NCBI GenBank assembly: GCA_035575515.1
Contig: DATLXU010000101.1
Span: 40,490 to 104,489 of the forward strand
Length of the DNA: 64,000 bases
Direction of reading: 5' to 3'
From: DATLXU01 sp035575515
GTDB lineage: Bacteria; Acidobacteriota; Blastocatellia; UBA7656
Of this stretch, positions 1 through 9,483 are shown one piece after another. The notes below the pieces were generated by a model, which was not told the DNA's origin, made no database searches, and saw nothing but the letters and a program-made list of their open reading frames with translations. Every line of letters begins with the position of its first letter. Within the stretch, counting starts at the first letter, position 1. Position numbers and translations under genes: made by a program.

Positions 1-111
1 TCTAAGTTGAATCGGAATTAAGAGGTCCTTAAACAGAACTCTCTGCTATCAGGCCAGAGGCGGAACCGCTCTGCGCCCACGCGCAAACGGCAAAGGGTTG
101 CCGCCCGTTTG

Positions 112-1575
112 TTATGACAAAGTCGCCTCCGCAACATCGTTCTTTTGCGAAGGTGGTTTACGCGAGGCAAGCGTCGGCTTTACGGCTTGCGCCAGCACTC
201 GAAACAGAATTGAAGGATGGAAGAGAGCCGCAGGCGGCTTGAGCATGTGAAACACTTCGAGCCATCTCCTGCGCACATCCTTATTGGTTGTCGTGAGCGA
301 TAAGAGACTATCCATGTATTTGTGCATCAACTTCAGCTTCCAATCAGGGCTTGCGCCTTCCGTGTTCGGGTAGCGACAGTCTTCGCCTGTCGCAAGCATC
401 CACGGCAAAGCGACTACTTTTGATAGGTGTTTCTGAAATCTTTTGGCCAGACCTGCGAGCAAGCCATCGCTAACCCGCTGCTGCTGCTCGCGCAAGGCTT
501 GATCGAGCGCCATCGCGCCCATTGCTGCGACGCTCATGCCCTGCCCGTAAACGGGATTGAATGCGCACACGGAATCGCCAACGAGCACGAACCGTTCGGG
601 CAGGCGCGAAAGCTTCTCATAATGGCGCAGGCGATTTTCTGTTGCGCGGTAGCCGTAGATGGGCGTGAGCGGCTTTGCATCTTTTATCGCCTCGTAGATG
701 ACCGAGCTGCGCAGGCTGCGCACGAATTTCGTGAAGCCCTCTTCATCCGTCGGCGGGTAGTCGCCGCCGCGCCCGGAGATAGTCAGCATCCAGCGATTGC
801 CTTCAATCAGAAAAAGAATGCCCGCGCGGTTGTGATTGGGCGGCGCGGCCTGCACGAAAGCAGATTTCCAGTCGGCTTGAAATCCAGCGGGGCGCTCGTA
901 GATGCGGCTCGCATAACCGAGGTGCGGGTTGACGACCGTTTCCTGCGGCGCGTCGTATCCGATTGTCTTGAGCCATTCAGGCGCGCGCGAGCTGCGCCCG
1001 CTCGCGTCAACCACAAGATCGGCCAGAAGCGCCTGCGCCGATGAGTCCGGTTTATTGCGAAAGCGCAGGCAAACGCCTTTTATCTCTGTTCCCGCAGAAT
1101 TTGGCACAAGGCCCGAAACTTCGCAGTCTTCGAGAAAGCGCACCTGCTCGACCGCTTCCATTCGCCGTCTGACGGTCCAATCAAGCAAGCCGCGACTGAA
1201 AGAGAGCGCGATCAGGTCAGAGTTGAATCGCTTTCCCCATCCGCCGGGCGTGAGCCATGCGAGGTCTGCGCTGGTGTCAATGACAGGAGCGCCAGCTTCT
1301 ATCAATTCATCGCGGATGCCTGGAAAGAGTTCTTCGATAATCAGCAGCCCGCGCATCAGCATCGCGTGAAGGTGGCGGGCCTGAGGCACTCCTTTGCGCG
1401 ACACTGGCTGTTCCGGGTAGCGGTCGCGCTCGATTACGGTCACTCGGTCGAAGTGGTCGGCCAGAATGCGCGCGGTTAAGAGTCCTGCGAGGCTGCCGCC
1501 TATTACGACGGCGCTGCGCCCGCCGTTTTTGATCGAGTTATTTGCGTTGTGCTCAAAGTTATCCTGCTGATTCAT
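112..1575 (-). CDS. FAD-dependent monooxygenase/oxidoreductase-like protein
   Basis: 487 aa. An N-terminal dinucleotide-binding fold is visible at about residues 22-50 (VVIGGSLAG, then beta strand ending VIERD), and a second FAD contact 'GDSVCAFNPVYGQG' lies near residue 340. Both are typical of the PHBH/geranylgeranyl-reductase group of flavoproteins, which hydroxylate or reduce hydrophobic substrates. The substrate cannot be read from the sequence. The ATG is preceded by AGGAG at good spacing, which fixes the start. It lies downstream of, and on the same strand as, the secreted protein at 1640-2527, with a 64-nt gap, so the two may be co-transcribed. No membrane segment is seen. Confidence is high for the fold and low for the reaction. 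Confidence 0.85.
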   Translation of the reverse strand: MNQQDNFEHNANNSIKNGGRSAVVIGGSLAGLLTARILADHFDRVTVIERDRYPEQPVSRKGVPQARHLHAMLMRGLLIIEELFPGIRDELIEAGAPVIDTSADLAWLTPGGWGKRFNSDLIALSFSRGLLDWTVRRRMEAVEQVRFLEDCEVSGLVPNSAGTEIKGVCLRFRNKPDSSAQALLADLVVDASGRSSRAPEWLKTIGYDAPQETVVNPHLGYASRIYERPAGFQADWKSAFVQAAPPNHNRAGILFLIEGNRWMLTISGRGGDYPPTDEEGFTKFVRSLRSSVIYEAIKDAKPLTPIYGYRATENRLRHYEKLSRLPERFVLVGDSVCAFNPVYGQGMSVAAMGAMALDQALREQQQRVSDGLLAGLAKRFQKHLSKVVALPWMLATGEDCRYPNTEGASPDWKLKLMHKYMDSLLSLTTTNKDVRRRWLEVFHMLKPPAALFHPSILFRVLAQAVKPTLASRKPPSQKNDVAEATLS

Positions 1576-1639
1576 AAACTTCTCCTGTTAAATCAAAGTG
1601 GAATCAATCCACATTTACGCGAGCGGCGAAATGCGCCGC

Positions 1640-2527
1640 CTAAAACGCTCCTTCGCGCACGACCGTCTTCGAGTCGAGCAGAAAGAAGCTCGTCAATAAG
1701 CTGATCTTTATCGAAGCGATTTCGGAACCTGCCGGGCCTGCCGAAAGCTTCGCCTGATGCTCTGCGCCGCTGATGGTCTTCAAGTCGCTGCTGTGCGCTC
1801 CGTTTTTGTGCAGCGCATCAACGCTCACGGTGAATTTGCTAATAGAGATGTTGTGCGGGGCGCTGGCCGTCCACCCCACGTCAACGCATTGTTGACCTGA
1901 CGCGCAGCCTTGAGCGCCGAGCTTCGCCGATGTGATGACAACTTCGGGCTGGCTCCCGTTTGCCGAAGCCGCGCCTGCGCGAGCCGTCTCTGCCTGCGAT
2001 GGGCTGACCTGCTGATTGAGCGTGAGCGAAGAAGCGATCCTGAACCTCGCCTTCACGCTTGCCCGGAAATCTTTGAGCGCAGCGCCGCTGTTGTGTTTAG
2101 GATGAGTCGCCAGTTGCAGGATAGCTGATCGAGCCGATGGCTTTAGCTGCTCGCTGCGAGCCGCGCCGCGCGAGCCGTCGCCGTAGCGCGCTTCCAAAAG
2201 CACGTCGAAGCCGTCAATCGTCGTCAAGCGCGGAACCTGCGCCGTCCAGCGAATCTCTATCTCTGAAGTTGCGCTGCTTGCAGGAGCCGCGAGCTTTCGA
2301 ACCTGCGTTATCTGCAAATCGGGCGGCGCGGATGCTGGCTGCGACTGTTTTTCGAGCTGCGCCCTAAAAGCGAGCGAAGGAGCCGACAGCCATAGCACTA
2401 ATAAGACTGAGCCGAGCGCGTCGAGCTTGCGGCTCGCTTGCAAGTCAAGCGAGCGGAGTGTAGCCGCCATTAAATATTTCTTACCCCGTCTCTCGTCTTT
2501 GATCCTCGTTTGCACAGGTTCTTTCAT
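1640..2527 (-). CDS. Hypothetical exported protein with duplicated beta-sandwich module
   Basis: 295 aa, unrecognised family. After a basic N-terminus a hydrophobic stretch (LGSVLLVLWLSAPSLAF, about residues 38-54) looks like an uncleaved anchor or signal peptide. An internal start at Met20 would give a more normal leader. The mature part appears to hold two related modules: one with 'IEIRWTA...FDVLLEARYGDGS' and one with 'VDVGWTA...FTVSVDALHKNGA'. This suggests a duplicated fibronectin-III-like beta sandwich. The second module has a Cys pair (GCASGQQC). It is followed on the same strand by the flavoprotein gene. The duplication is read by eye. Confidence 0.55.
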   Translation of the reverse strand: MKEPVQTRIKDERRGKKYLMAATLRSLDLQASRKLDALGSVLLVLWLSAPSLAFRAQLEKQSQPASAPPDLQITQVRKLAAPASSATSEIEIRWTAQVPRLTTIDGFDVLLEARYGDGSRGAARSEQLKPSARSAILQLATHPKHNSGAALKDFRASVKARFRIASSLTLNQQVSPSQAETARAGAASANGSQPEVVITSAKLGAQGCASGQQCVDVGWTASAPHNISISKFTVSVDALHKNGAHSSDLKTISGAEHQAKLSAGPAGSEIASIKISLLTSFFLLDSKTVVREGAF

Positions 2528-2707
2528 AATCCTTGTCGCTCTCTAGGCCTGCGGTTTATAATTTGCCCGGCGTTGGACCGGCTGGACTGTCCTCCACTTG
2601 CGGCCCACCACCGGTTGTCTTCCACGCCGCGAACGATACCGAACCGTCGCGATTTAAGTCTTTAAGGACTCATAATTAATTTTCTAAAAAGCGGCTTTAA
2701 TATCTTT

Positions 2708-4729
2708 ATGTCTCTCGAAACAAAGAGCTTTTATGAGTTCGGCGCTTTCCGCTTAAACCCTGAGGAGCGCCGCCTTCTGCGCGGCGACCGGACGGTTCCG
2801 CTCACACCGAAAGCATTTGAGGTGCTGCTTGCGCTGGTTGAAAGCGGCGGGCGGGTGGTCGGACGAAACGAATTGATGAAACGAATCTGGCCCGGCGCGG
2901 ATATGGACGAAGCCAACCTCGCCGTGACCATCTCCCTGCTGAGAAAGGCGCTGGGCGAGCGGCCCGACGGCGGGCTTTACATCGAGACAGTTCCAAGACA
3001 GGGCTATCGCCTCGCCGCAAGCGTGACAGCCCCTTCGATTGAAGATAAAGAGGCAGAGGGCGCGCACGAAGATGCGATTGAAAAGGCCGCAGGCTCGACG
3101 GGCGCTGTGGCCCGGAAAATAGTTGAAAGCGAATTGCCTACTTTTGAACGGAGCGAGCGCGATGCTGAATCCGAATCAAAAAGCATTGTTAAACCGGCTG
3201 CTTCTCATAAACAGCGAGCGAGTCTTGCGGCGCGAGCTGCGCGAAGCAAGAAAGCCGTAGCCGCGACCATTACGATAACAATCGCGGCGGCAGTTGTCGC
3301 TTATTTGGTTTTACTTAAACGGGCGAGCACGACAGCGCCCGCGCCTCGCAGGCTCGCCATCCTGCCGTTTCAAAATCTCAAGCCCGATGACGAGACAAAC
3401 TTCCTGGGCTTCTCGCTGGCCGATGCCATAATAACGAAGCTCGGCTCGGTCGCCTCGCTCGTCGTGCGCCCTTCGTCTTACATCGAGAAGTATCGCGACC
3501 GCGAGGTTGATCCGAAGAAAGCAGCGGCGGAACTCAATGTTGACCTGCTTATGATGGGCACCTTCATGAAGGAAGGCGAAAGCTTTAGAATCTCGACTCA
3601 ATTGATAGACGTGACGAAGGGCGAAATACTGTCAAGATTCTCGCTCGATCTGAAATACCGGAACCTGCTCGCGGTTCAGGACGAAGTCGCGCAGAACATC
3701 ATCGAGCAATTGCAGTTGAAGCTCTCATCCGAAGAGCACGCGCGGCTTGTGCAGAGGGGCACCGAAGACAATCTCGCTTATGAATACTTCCTGCGCGGCA
3801 TTGACTTGTATGCCAGAAACGATTTTCTGGCCGCCGTGCGATTGCTCGAAAAAGCCATCGAGATTGATTCTAACTTCGCGCTCGCGTGGGCGCATCTCGG
3901 GCGTGCTTATAACGCCGTCGCTTCGTTCAAGCTGTTGGGCCGCGAGTATCACACGAAAGCGCAGGCGGCTTACGAGCAGGCGCTTGCGCTCAAGCCCGAT
4001 CAGGTGGAAGCAACGATCTTCATGGCGAACCTGTTCACGGACACCAACCGGGTCGAGCAGTCAGTGCCGATGCTTCGGCGGCTGATTGAAGCCAATCCGA
4101 ATAACGCGGAAGCTCACTGGGAATTAGGATATGCTTATCGCTTCGCCGGAATGCTCGATGAATCAATCGAGCAGTGCGAGCGGGCGCGCGCGCTCGATCC
4201 GAACGTTAAAATCAACAGCTCGGCTTTTAACAGCTATCTCTACACAGGACAGTACGAAAAGTTCCTAAGGAGCCTGCCTGTGACTGACGATAACGCCTTC
4301 ATCGTTTTTTACAGAGGGCTTGGCAATTATTATTTGAGGAACTGGCAGCAGGCAGCCGCGGATTTCGATCGCGCATACGAGCTTGACCCACAGCTCTACA
4401 CGCAGATTGGCAAGGCTCTCAGCTACACGATAAAGAATCAGAAGGTCGGGGCAACAGAGTTGCTGCGCGACGTGGAGCGGGCAATCGAGCAGAGCGAGGG
4501 CGGAGAGGCCGAAGGGATTTACAAGCTGGCTCAGGCTTATGCCGTGACGGGCGAAAAGCGGGCGGCGCTTCGCGTCCTAGGGCGAAGCATCGAGCGCGGC
4601 TTTTTTTGCTACCTGTATTTCATGAGCGATCCGCTTCTGGCAAGCCTTCGCGGCGAGGACGAGTACGCTGAGTTGATGGAGTTAGCCCGCAAACGGCACG
4701 AAGAGTTCAAGCGCGTCTTCTTTCAGTAA
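2708..4729 (+). CDS. Winged-helix DNA-binding, TolB-like and TPR transmembrane regulator (first copy)
   Basis: 673 aa. Order of parts: OmpR/CadC-type winged helix (about 8-105, with 'PLTPKAFEVLLALVE' and 'YIETVPRQGYRL'), a charged linker, one membrane helix (about 188-207), a FlgO/TolB-like domain opening 'RRLAILPFQNLKPDDETNFLGFSLAD' (about 217-345), and a TPR array to about residue 570. The C-terminal tail carries 'RGFFCYLYFMSDP'. CadC-like proteins keep the DNA-binding domain in the cytoplasm and sense with the outer part. This architecture is abundant in Acidobacteriota. No Shine-Dalgarno is seen before the ATG, and the upstream DNA is AT-rich. The closest relative in the window is the next gene, indicating a tandem duplication. 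Confidence 0.85.
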   Translation: MSLETKSFYEFGAFRLNPEERRLLRGDRTVPLTPKAFEVLLALVESGGRVVGRNELMKRIWPGADMDEANLAVTISLLRKALGERPDGGLYIETVPRQGYRLAASVTAPSIEDKEAEGAHEDAIEKAAGSTGAVARKIVESELPTFERSERDAESESKSIVKPAASHKQRASLAARAARSKKAVAATITITIAAAVVAYLVLLKRASTTAPAPRRLAILPFQNLKPDDETNFLGFSLADAIITKLGSVASLVVRPSSYIEKYRDREVDPKKAAAELNVDLLMMGTFMKEGESFRISTQLIDVTKGEILSRFSLDLKYRNLLAVQDEVAQNIIEQLQLKLSSEEHARLVQRGTEDNLAYEYFLRGIDLYARNDFLAAVRLLEKAIEIDSNFALAWAHLGRAYNAVASFKLLGREYHTKAQAAYEQALALKPDQVEATIFMANLFTDTNRVEQSVPMLRRLIEANPNNAEAHWELGYAYRFAGMLDESIEQCERARALDPNVKINSSAFNSYLYTGQYEKFLRSLPVTDDNAFIVFYRGLGNYYLRNWQQAAADFDRAYELDPQLYTQIGKALSYTIKNQKVGATELLRDVERAIEQSEGGEAEGIYKLAQAYAVTGEKRAALRVLGRSIERGFFCYLYFMSDPLLASLRGEDEYAELMELARKRHEEFKRVFFQ

Positions 4730-4844
4730 GAAGTTCCATCTTTATACTCTTGTCCTGATTTTGAAGCAGGCTTATTATGCATTTGCTCTTCGTCCTCTCC
4801 GTTGAAGCGATTAATCTCTCAGCGATTGATAAAAGGAGACGATT

Positions 4845-6848
4845 GTGAGACCAGCAGCGAGTTTGCCGAAAAGACATCTATACGAATTCGATTCTTTCAT
4901 TCTCGATGAGACAGAGCGTACGCTGCTGCGCGGGGGAACGATTGTGCCGCTCACTCTAAAAGCGTTAGACCTGCTGCTTGCGCTCGTGAGCAATGCCGGG
5001 CGCGTGATGGAAAAAGAAGAGCTGATGGAAAGAGTATGGTCCGATGCTTTCGTCGAGGAAGCGAACCTCGCCGTGAACATCTCCATGTTGAGAAAGGCGC
5101 TCGGTGAGCGGCCCCGTGGCGGCCAGTACATCGAGACAATCCCGCGACGAGGCTATCGCTTCGCCGCCGAGGTGAAAGAAGTCTGGGATGAGCAAACAGA
5201 ATCTAAAGAGGTTATTCAGCATCCAGAGAGCAAGCAGAAAACTGAACAAGCCGATGCGGCAAGCTCAGGTTTAGTGCTTGAATCAACGCAAGCGACAGCC
5301 ACAGCGCAAACGACTCCGCGAATTGCGCGCGGCCTTGCGAACTATTTCGCGAAGCGTAAGCGATTAACCATCATCATCCTGACGCTTGCCGTCATACCTC
5401 TAATCGCAATCGCTTATTTGCTCGTTGCGAATAAGGAAGGCAATCGCGCGACGGCTCAAATGAAGCGGCTCGCCGTATTGCCGTTCAAGAATCAGAAGCC
5501 TGATGAGGAGACAGATTTTCTCGGCTTCTCGCTCGCCGATTCCGTCATAAACAAACTTGGCTATGTGAAGTCGCTCGTCGTGCGCCCGTCTTCATACGTG
5601 CAGAGGTACGCGGGACAGGAGCAGAATCCTGCGCAGATTGCGCAAGAGCTGGACGTGAACACATTGCTCATGGGCAGCTACATAAAAGACGGCAACGACC
5701 TGAGAGTCAACGCGCAACTGGTTGACGTTGCGAGCGGCGAAAAATTATGGAGTGAGACCATTGATGTGAGGTACGACCGGCTGCTCCAGTTGCAGGACTA
5801 CGTGGCGCGGCAGGTGGTCAAGGGCTTGAGGCTGAACCTCACTGCTTCGGAAGACCGGCAGTTCAACCGCAGCGTATCGGATAATCCTGTAGCTTACGAA
5901 TACTTTCTTCGCAGCCGCTACCTGATGTCGACGAGCAATCACCGCAAGGCGATTGAGCTGCTGGAAAAATCTGTCGAGCTTGATCCGAACAACGCGCTGG
6001 CGTGGGCTTATCTTGGGCGGGCGTACAACATCAACGCGCTGCAACAGTACGGCGGCAGGGAAGATTATGTGAAGGCCGAAGCCGCATTCGAGCAATCGCT
6101 CGCGCTCGACCCGCAACAGCCTCAAGCGCGATTGATGGAGGCTAAGCTGTTTACCGAGACGGGCCGCGTTGCACAGTCAGCGCCGATGTTAATCGAGCTT
6201 GTTAAGGCGAACCCGAACATGGCCGAAGCGCACTGGGAACTGAGTTATGCATATCGCTACGCAGGGATGCTCGACGAATCAATCGCGGAAGGCGAGCGCG
6301 CGCTCCAGCTCGACACAAATCTGGAGTCGCACCTGTTCAACAGCCACCTGTATGCGGGTCGGTACGAAAAGTTCCTGAGCAGTCTGCCGCTCTATGAAAA
6401 CGATTACGTGATGTTTTATCGCGGGCTTGGCTATTACTACATGAGCGAATGGTCGCGCGCTGCCGCTGCATTCGAGCGCGCGTCGGAGTTGAATCCCTCG
6501 ACCGTTTTTTCACAAATCGGTAAGGCGTTCAGGCAAGCCATCGCAGGCAACGCGCGCGAAGGGATTGAAACGCTGAAGGCTGCCGAAGCTCAAATCGAAA
6601 AGGGCGGCGTTGGCGATGGAGAGATAACCTACAAATTCGCTCAAGCATATTCGGCGCTCGGCGATAAAGAGGCGGCCATTCGCGCGCTCGACCGCAGCAT
6701 TGAGCAAGGCTTTTTCTGCTATCCGTATTTTGCGAGCGACCCGCTGTTGAGGAGCATACGAAGCGAGCCTGCCTGCGCCGCCGCGCTCGAGAAGGCGCGC
6801 AAGCGCCACGAAGATTTCAAGCGCACCCTCGAAGCGGGCAACCCATGA
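4845..6848 (+). CDS. Winged-helix DNA-binding, TolB-like and TPR transmembrane regulator (second copy)
   Basis: 667 aa paralogue of the preceding gene with the same domain order: winged helix at about 10-105, membrane helix at about 173-195 (LTIIILTLAVIPLIAIAYLLV), TolB/FlgO-like domain opening 'KRLAVLPFKNQKPDEETDFLGFSLAD', TPRs, and the same 'QGFFCYPYFASDP' tail. Translation starts at GTG; AAAAGGAGA sits just upstream at suitable spacing, supporting the non-ATG start. Only about 115 nt separate the pair, so they may share a transcript. The winged helices are close enough that both could bind related operators. The signal sensed is unknown. Confidence 0.87.
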   Translation: MRPAASLPKRHLYEFDSFILDETERTLLRGGTIVPLTLKALDLLLALVSNAGRVMEKEELMERVWSDAFVEEANLAVNISMLRKALGERPRGGQYIETIPRRGYRFAAEVKEVWDEQTESKEVIQHPESKQKTEQADAASSGLVLESTQATATAQTTPRIARGLANYFAKRKRLTIIILTLAVIPLIAIAYLLVANKEGNRATAQMKRLAVLPFKNQKPDEETDFLGFSLADSVINKLGYVKSLVVRPSSYVQRYAGQEQNPAQIAQELDVNTLLMGSYIKDGNDLRVNAQLVDVASGEKLWSETIDVRYDRLLQLQDYVARQVVKGLRLNLTASEDRQFNRSVSDNPVAYEYFLRSRYLMSTSNHRKAIELLEKSVELDPNNALAWAYLGRAYNINALQQYGGREDYVKAEAAFEQSLALDPQQPQARLMEAKLFTETGRVAQSAPMLIELVKANPNMAEAHWELSYAYRYAGMLDESIAEGERALQLDTNLESHLFNSHLYAGRYEKFLSSLPLYENDYVMFYRGLGYYYMSEWSRAAAAFERASELNPSTVFSQIGKAFRQAIAGNAREGIETLKAAEAQIEKGGVGDGEITYKFAQAYSALGDKEAAIRALDRSIEQGFFCYPYFASDPLLRSIRSEPACAAALEKARKRHEDFKRTLEAGNP

Positions 6849-6884
6849 ATTGTCGTCACTGGTCATCCGGCTGCGGCAAACTCT

Positions 6885-8045
6885 TTACACAGCCGACGCG
6901 CCCTCGCGTATGAGCGCGCGGCCTATGACCATTCGCTGTATCTGATTCGTGCCCTCGTAAATCTGAGTTATCTTTGCGTCCCGCATGTACTTTTCAATCG
7001 GATAGTCGCGGCAATAACCATATCCGCCGAACAACTGCACTGCGTCGGTGCTCACGCGCATCGCCGTGTCTGTCGCAAAGACTTTCGACATAGCCGACAG
7101 CTTCGACACGTCCTTCACGCCTGCGTCAACCGCTCGCGCGGCGGCGTAAACCAGATGGCGCGCAGCTTCGACCTGTGTAGCCATGTCCGCGAGCATGAAT
7201 TGAATCCCCTGAAACGATGCTATTGATTGGCCGAACTGCTGCCGGTTCTTCGTGTAGTCAAGCGCGAGGTCGAGCGCGCCCTGCGCGATGCCCAATCCCT
7301 GAGCGGCAACGAAAGGCCGCGCAACATCGAGCGTCATCATCGCGTGCTTGAACCCCCGTCCCTCAACTCCGCCGAGCAGTTCAGATGCGCTCACGCGCAC
7401 GTTACGGAAATGCGTTTCGTTCACTGGCACGCAGCGAATGCCCATCAGGTCTTCACGCTTTCCAAGCTCAAAGCCGGGAGTGTCGCGCTCGACGATAAAG
7501 CCCGTGACTCCGCGAGTGCCGCGCTCAGGATTCACGGTCGCAAAGACGGTGTAGATGCTGGCAGCCGCGCCGTTCGTGGTCCATTTCTTGTCCCCGTTAA
7601 TGACATAATCATCGCCTTCGCGCTCGGCTCGCGTTTTAAGGCTGCCCGCATCAGAGCCTGCCGTTTTCTCCGAGAGACAAAACGCGATCAACTTTTTGCC
7701 CGATGCAATGTCGGGCAGGTATTTCTTCTTCTGCTCCTCGGTCCCGCCCAACACAATCGGAAGTGACCCAAGCGCATTCACAACATAAGTGCAGCCGATG
7801 CCGCCGCAGGCGCGCGAGATTTCTTCGACAACTATGCACAGGTTCAAAAGGCCCGCGCCCGCTCCGCCGTAATCTTTCGGAATCCAGAGTCCCATCAGCC
7901 CGGCCTCTTTCAGCGCGTTGATGACGCTCCAGGGGTACTCGCCCGTTCGATCAAGCTCTGCGGCAATGGGGCGAACATATTTTTCCGCGATGTCGCGCGC
8001 AAGGTCGCGATAGTGGATATTGTCTTTCGTCAGAAGTTCGTCCAC
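6885..8045 (-). CDS. Acyl-CoA dehydrogenase
   Basis: 386 aa, the normal length for the short/medium-chain acyl-CoA dehydrogenase family, which oxidises acyl-CoA to trans-2-enoyl-CoA with FAD and passes electrons to ETF. The N-terminal helical domain, the central beta domain (signature near 'AFCLSEKTAGSDAGSLKT') and the C-terminal helical domain are all present. 'IYEGTNQIQRMVIGR' carries the Glu expected as catalytic base, and 'QLFGGYGYCRDYPIEKYMRDAKI' is the second signature. The start is GTG, with AGGAGG about 8 nt upstream. It is convergent with the regulator at 4845-6848. Chain-length specificity cannot be assigned. Confidence 0.93.
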   Translation of the reverse strand: MDELLTKDNIHYRDLARDIAEKYVRPIAAELDRTGEYPWSVINALKEAGLMGLWIPKDYGGAGAGLLNLCIVVEEISRACGGIGCTYVVNALGSLPIVLGGTEEQKKKYLPDIASGKKLIAFCLSEKTAGSDAGSLKTRAEREGDDYVINGDKKWTTNGAAASIYTVFATVNPERGTRGVTGFIVERDTPGFELGKREDLMGIRCVPVNETHFRNVRVSASELLGGVEGRGFKHAMMTLDVARPFVAAQGLGIAQGALDLALDYTKNRQQFGQSIASFQGIQFMLADMATQVEAARHLVYAAARAVDAGVKDVSKLSAMSKVFATDTAMRVSTDAVQLFGGYGYCRDYPIEKYMRDAKITQIYEGTNQIQRMVIGRALIREGASAV

Positions 8046-8238
8046 AGATGATTCCTCCTTGTGGGTGTCGCTTGTGTTTCAGTCACCTGCAATCATTCAT
8101 GCTCTCTGAATTGAGCAACAGCGATAACTCGCCGATTTTATCGGCGCGCTGCGCGGGCAGTCAAACCGAGCAGAGCAACAGCGCGCAAAAAGAGCGCGCT
8201 TTATTAATCAATGTGCCTTGATGATTATTTGACGAGAA

Positions 8239-9285
8239 TCAATTTGTCGAAGCGAGTATGAGCACGCCGTTGCCCGCAATCGCGTTAAGGTGCTGTTCGA
8301 CGAGCGCGCGCAATTCGGCGGGCGACATCCGCACCATCTCTTCCAGCGTGTAGTCAGCCAAAACGCGCTTCGCTACTTCGTAGCCGAGCAGGTAGCCTCC
8401 GCGCGATGGCGCTTCGTCAGTAGCGTTATTCGTAAACCATTGCTCGTAGCTTTCGGGCGGGGCTTCGGTTTTGACGAGTTCGAGGAAGCGCGCGGCGCTC
8501 ACGCTCAAATCCCGCTGCTGCGTTGCAATCTCTTCATCCGTGAAGTGCAGGTAGAGCGAGCGCGGCAGAAACGGGTAGCACTCTTCCGTGCCCGCAACGG
8601 CCATGCCTTCGATAATCAAAGGCATGTGCGGCGCTCGAAAATCTGCGAGCGAAGGATTCCGAAACAGGAAGCTGAAATGATATAGATGAAAGAACTCGTG
8701 CGTGATTGCGATGCGAACCTGTTCGGGCGAATAAGTTGACAGCGCCTCCATGCCCAGACAAAGCGTGTCGGGAATCCCCGCGTCGTTTTGCACGGCCCGC
8801 ACCGCGCCGTCAAAACGAAACAGACTCAAGCCGATGTAGATGTCATTCTGCTGCGTGTACTCAGCGAAGCGCACGTGCTTGAAATTGATGAACGCCTGAA
8901 TGATGTTGTTGTAAATCGTCTTGTTGAGTTCGCGGATGGCTTCGACCTGCGAGGGGACGCGGATCAAAAACTCTCTGAGCATTGCGCGGCGCTCGCGCGG
9001 CGTAGCGTCGCGATAGACGGCGCGATCAAAATAATCGCGATATTTGCTTTCGACCATTCGCATCCAGAGGCGGCGCTGGACGAACGGGGTCTTGCTCTTA
9101 GCAACGTCCCAAAAGGCAAGGAAGTCATCAACGATGTTTATGACTTTGTGGCCGTTGAGAAGCCTCTCTAAAGCTGAGCGCTCATCAGCGATGAACTGCG
9201 GATTGGCATCGGCGCGCGCCGAAAGGGCGTGTGACAAGGAGACAGCCAGAACAATCAGGATGGCGATTTTGTTGAATCGAAGCAT
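8239..9285 (-). CDS. Exported protein with HExxH metallopeptidase-like motif
   Basis: About 348 aa. A signal peptide is clear (FNKIAILIVLAVSLSHALSARA). Near residue 200 'ITHEFFHLYHFSFL' contains HEFFH, the HExxH zinc signature of gluzincins, and 'IIEGMAVAGTEECYP' about 40 residues later could supply the third Glu ligand, as in DUF2268-like peptidases. Function is otherwise unknown. AAGGAG abuts the first ATG (9291), leaving no spacing, so the ATG six bases further in (9285) is the better start. The neighbours do not suggest a role. Confidence 0.65.
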   Translation of the reverse strand: MLRFNKIAILIVLAVSLSHALSARADANPQFIADERSALERLLNGHKVINIVDDFLAFWDVAKSKTPFVQRRLWMRMVESKYRDYFDRAVYRDATPRERRAMLREFLIRVPSQVEAIRELNKTIYNNIIQAFINFKHVRFAEYTQQNDIYIGLSLFRFDGAVRAVQNDAGIPDTLCLGMEALSTYSPEQVRIAITHEFFHLYHFSFLFRNPSLADFRAPHMPLIIEGMAVAGTEECYPFLPRSLYLHFTDEEIATQQRDLSVSAARFLELVKTEAPPESYEQWFTNNATDEAPSRGGYLLGYEVAKRVLADYTLEEMVRMSPAELRALVEQHLNAIAGNGVLILASTN

Positions 9286-9445
9286 CCGCATCTCCTTTGA
9301 GATTAGTCCCGGCGCTCGGCTTGTCCACCATTTGCTAGAATGAACGCGCGCAACCTCGGAAAGTTGCAGCCCAATTAGATTAAATCAACTCTGGCGAAAC
9401 GCAAAGTGTAAATATGCCGGGTCTCGCGCCGCGCTTTGCGGTTCG

Positions 9446-9475
9446 TTGACACTTGCAATGCGCGGTACCTATACT
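9446..9475 (+). promoter_or_regulatory. Near-consensus sigma-70-type promoter for ruvX
   Basis: TTGACA (9446-9451), 18-nt spacer, TATACT (9470-9475). The ruvX ATG is at 9484, so predicted initiation about 7 nt after the -10 box falls at 9481-9484. The message would be leaderless or nearly so. Confidence 0.7.
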
Positions 9476-9483
9476 TTTTTGCA

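Noticed and set aside
1..111. Hairpin around AAACGGCAA..TTGCCG at the end of the flavoprotein gene
   Set aside because: The stem needs a bulge and no T-tract follows on the minus strand, so I do not call a terminator.
8181..8202. Small GCGCGC hairpin followed by TTTATT between two minus-strand genes
   Set aside because: Only six base pairs, in a GC-rich region, and the T-tract is on the strand that carries no upstream gene.
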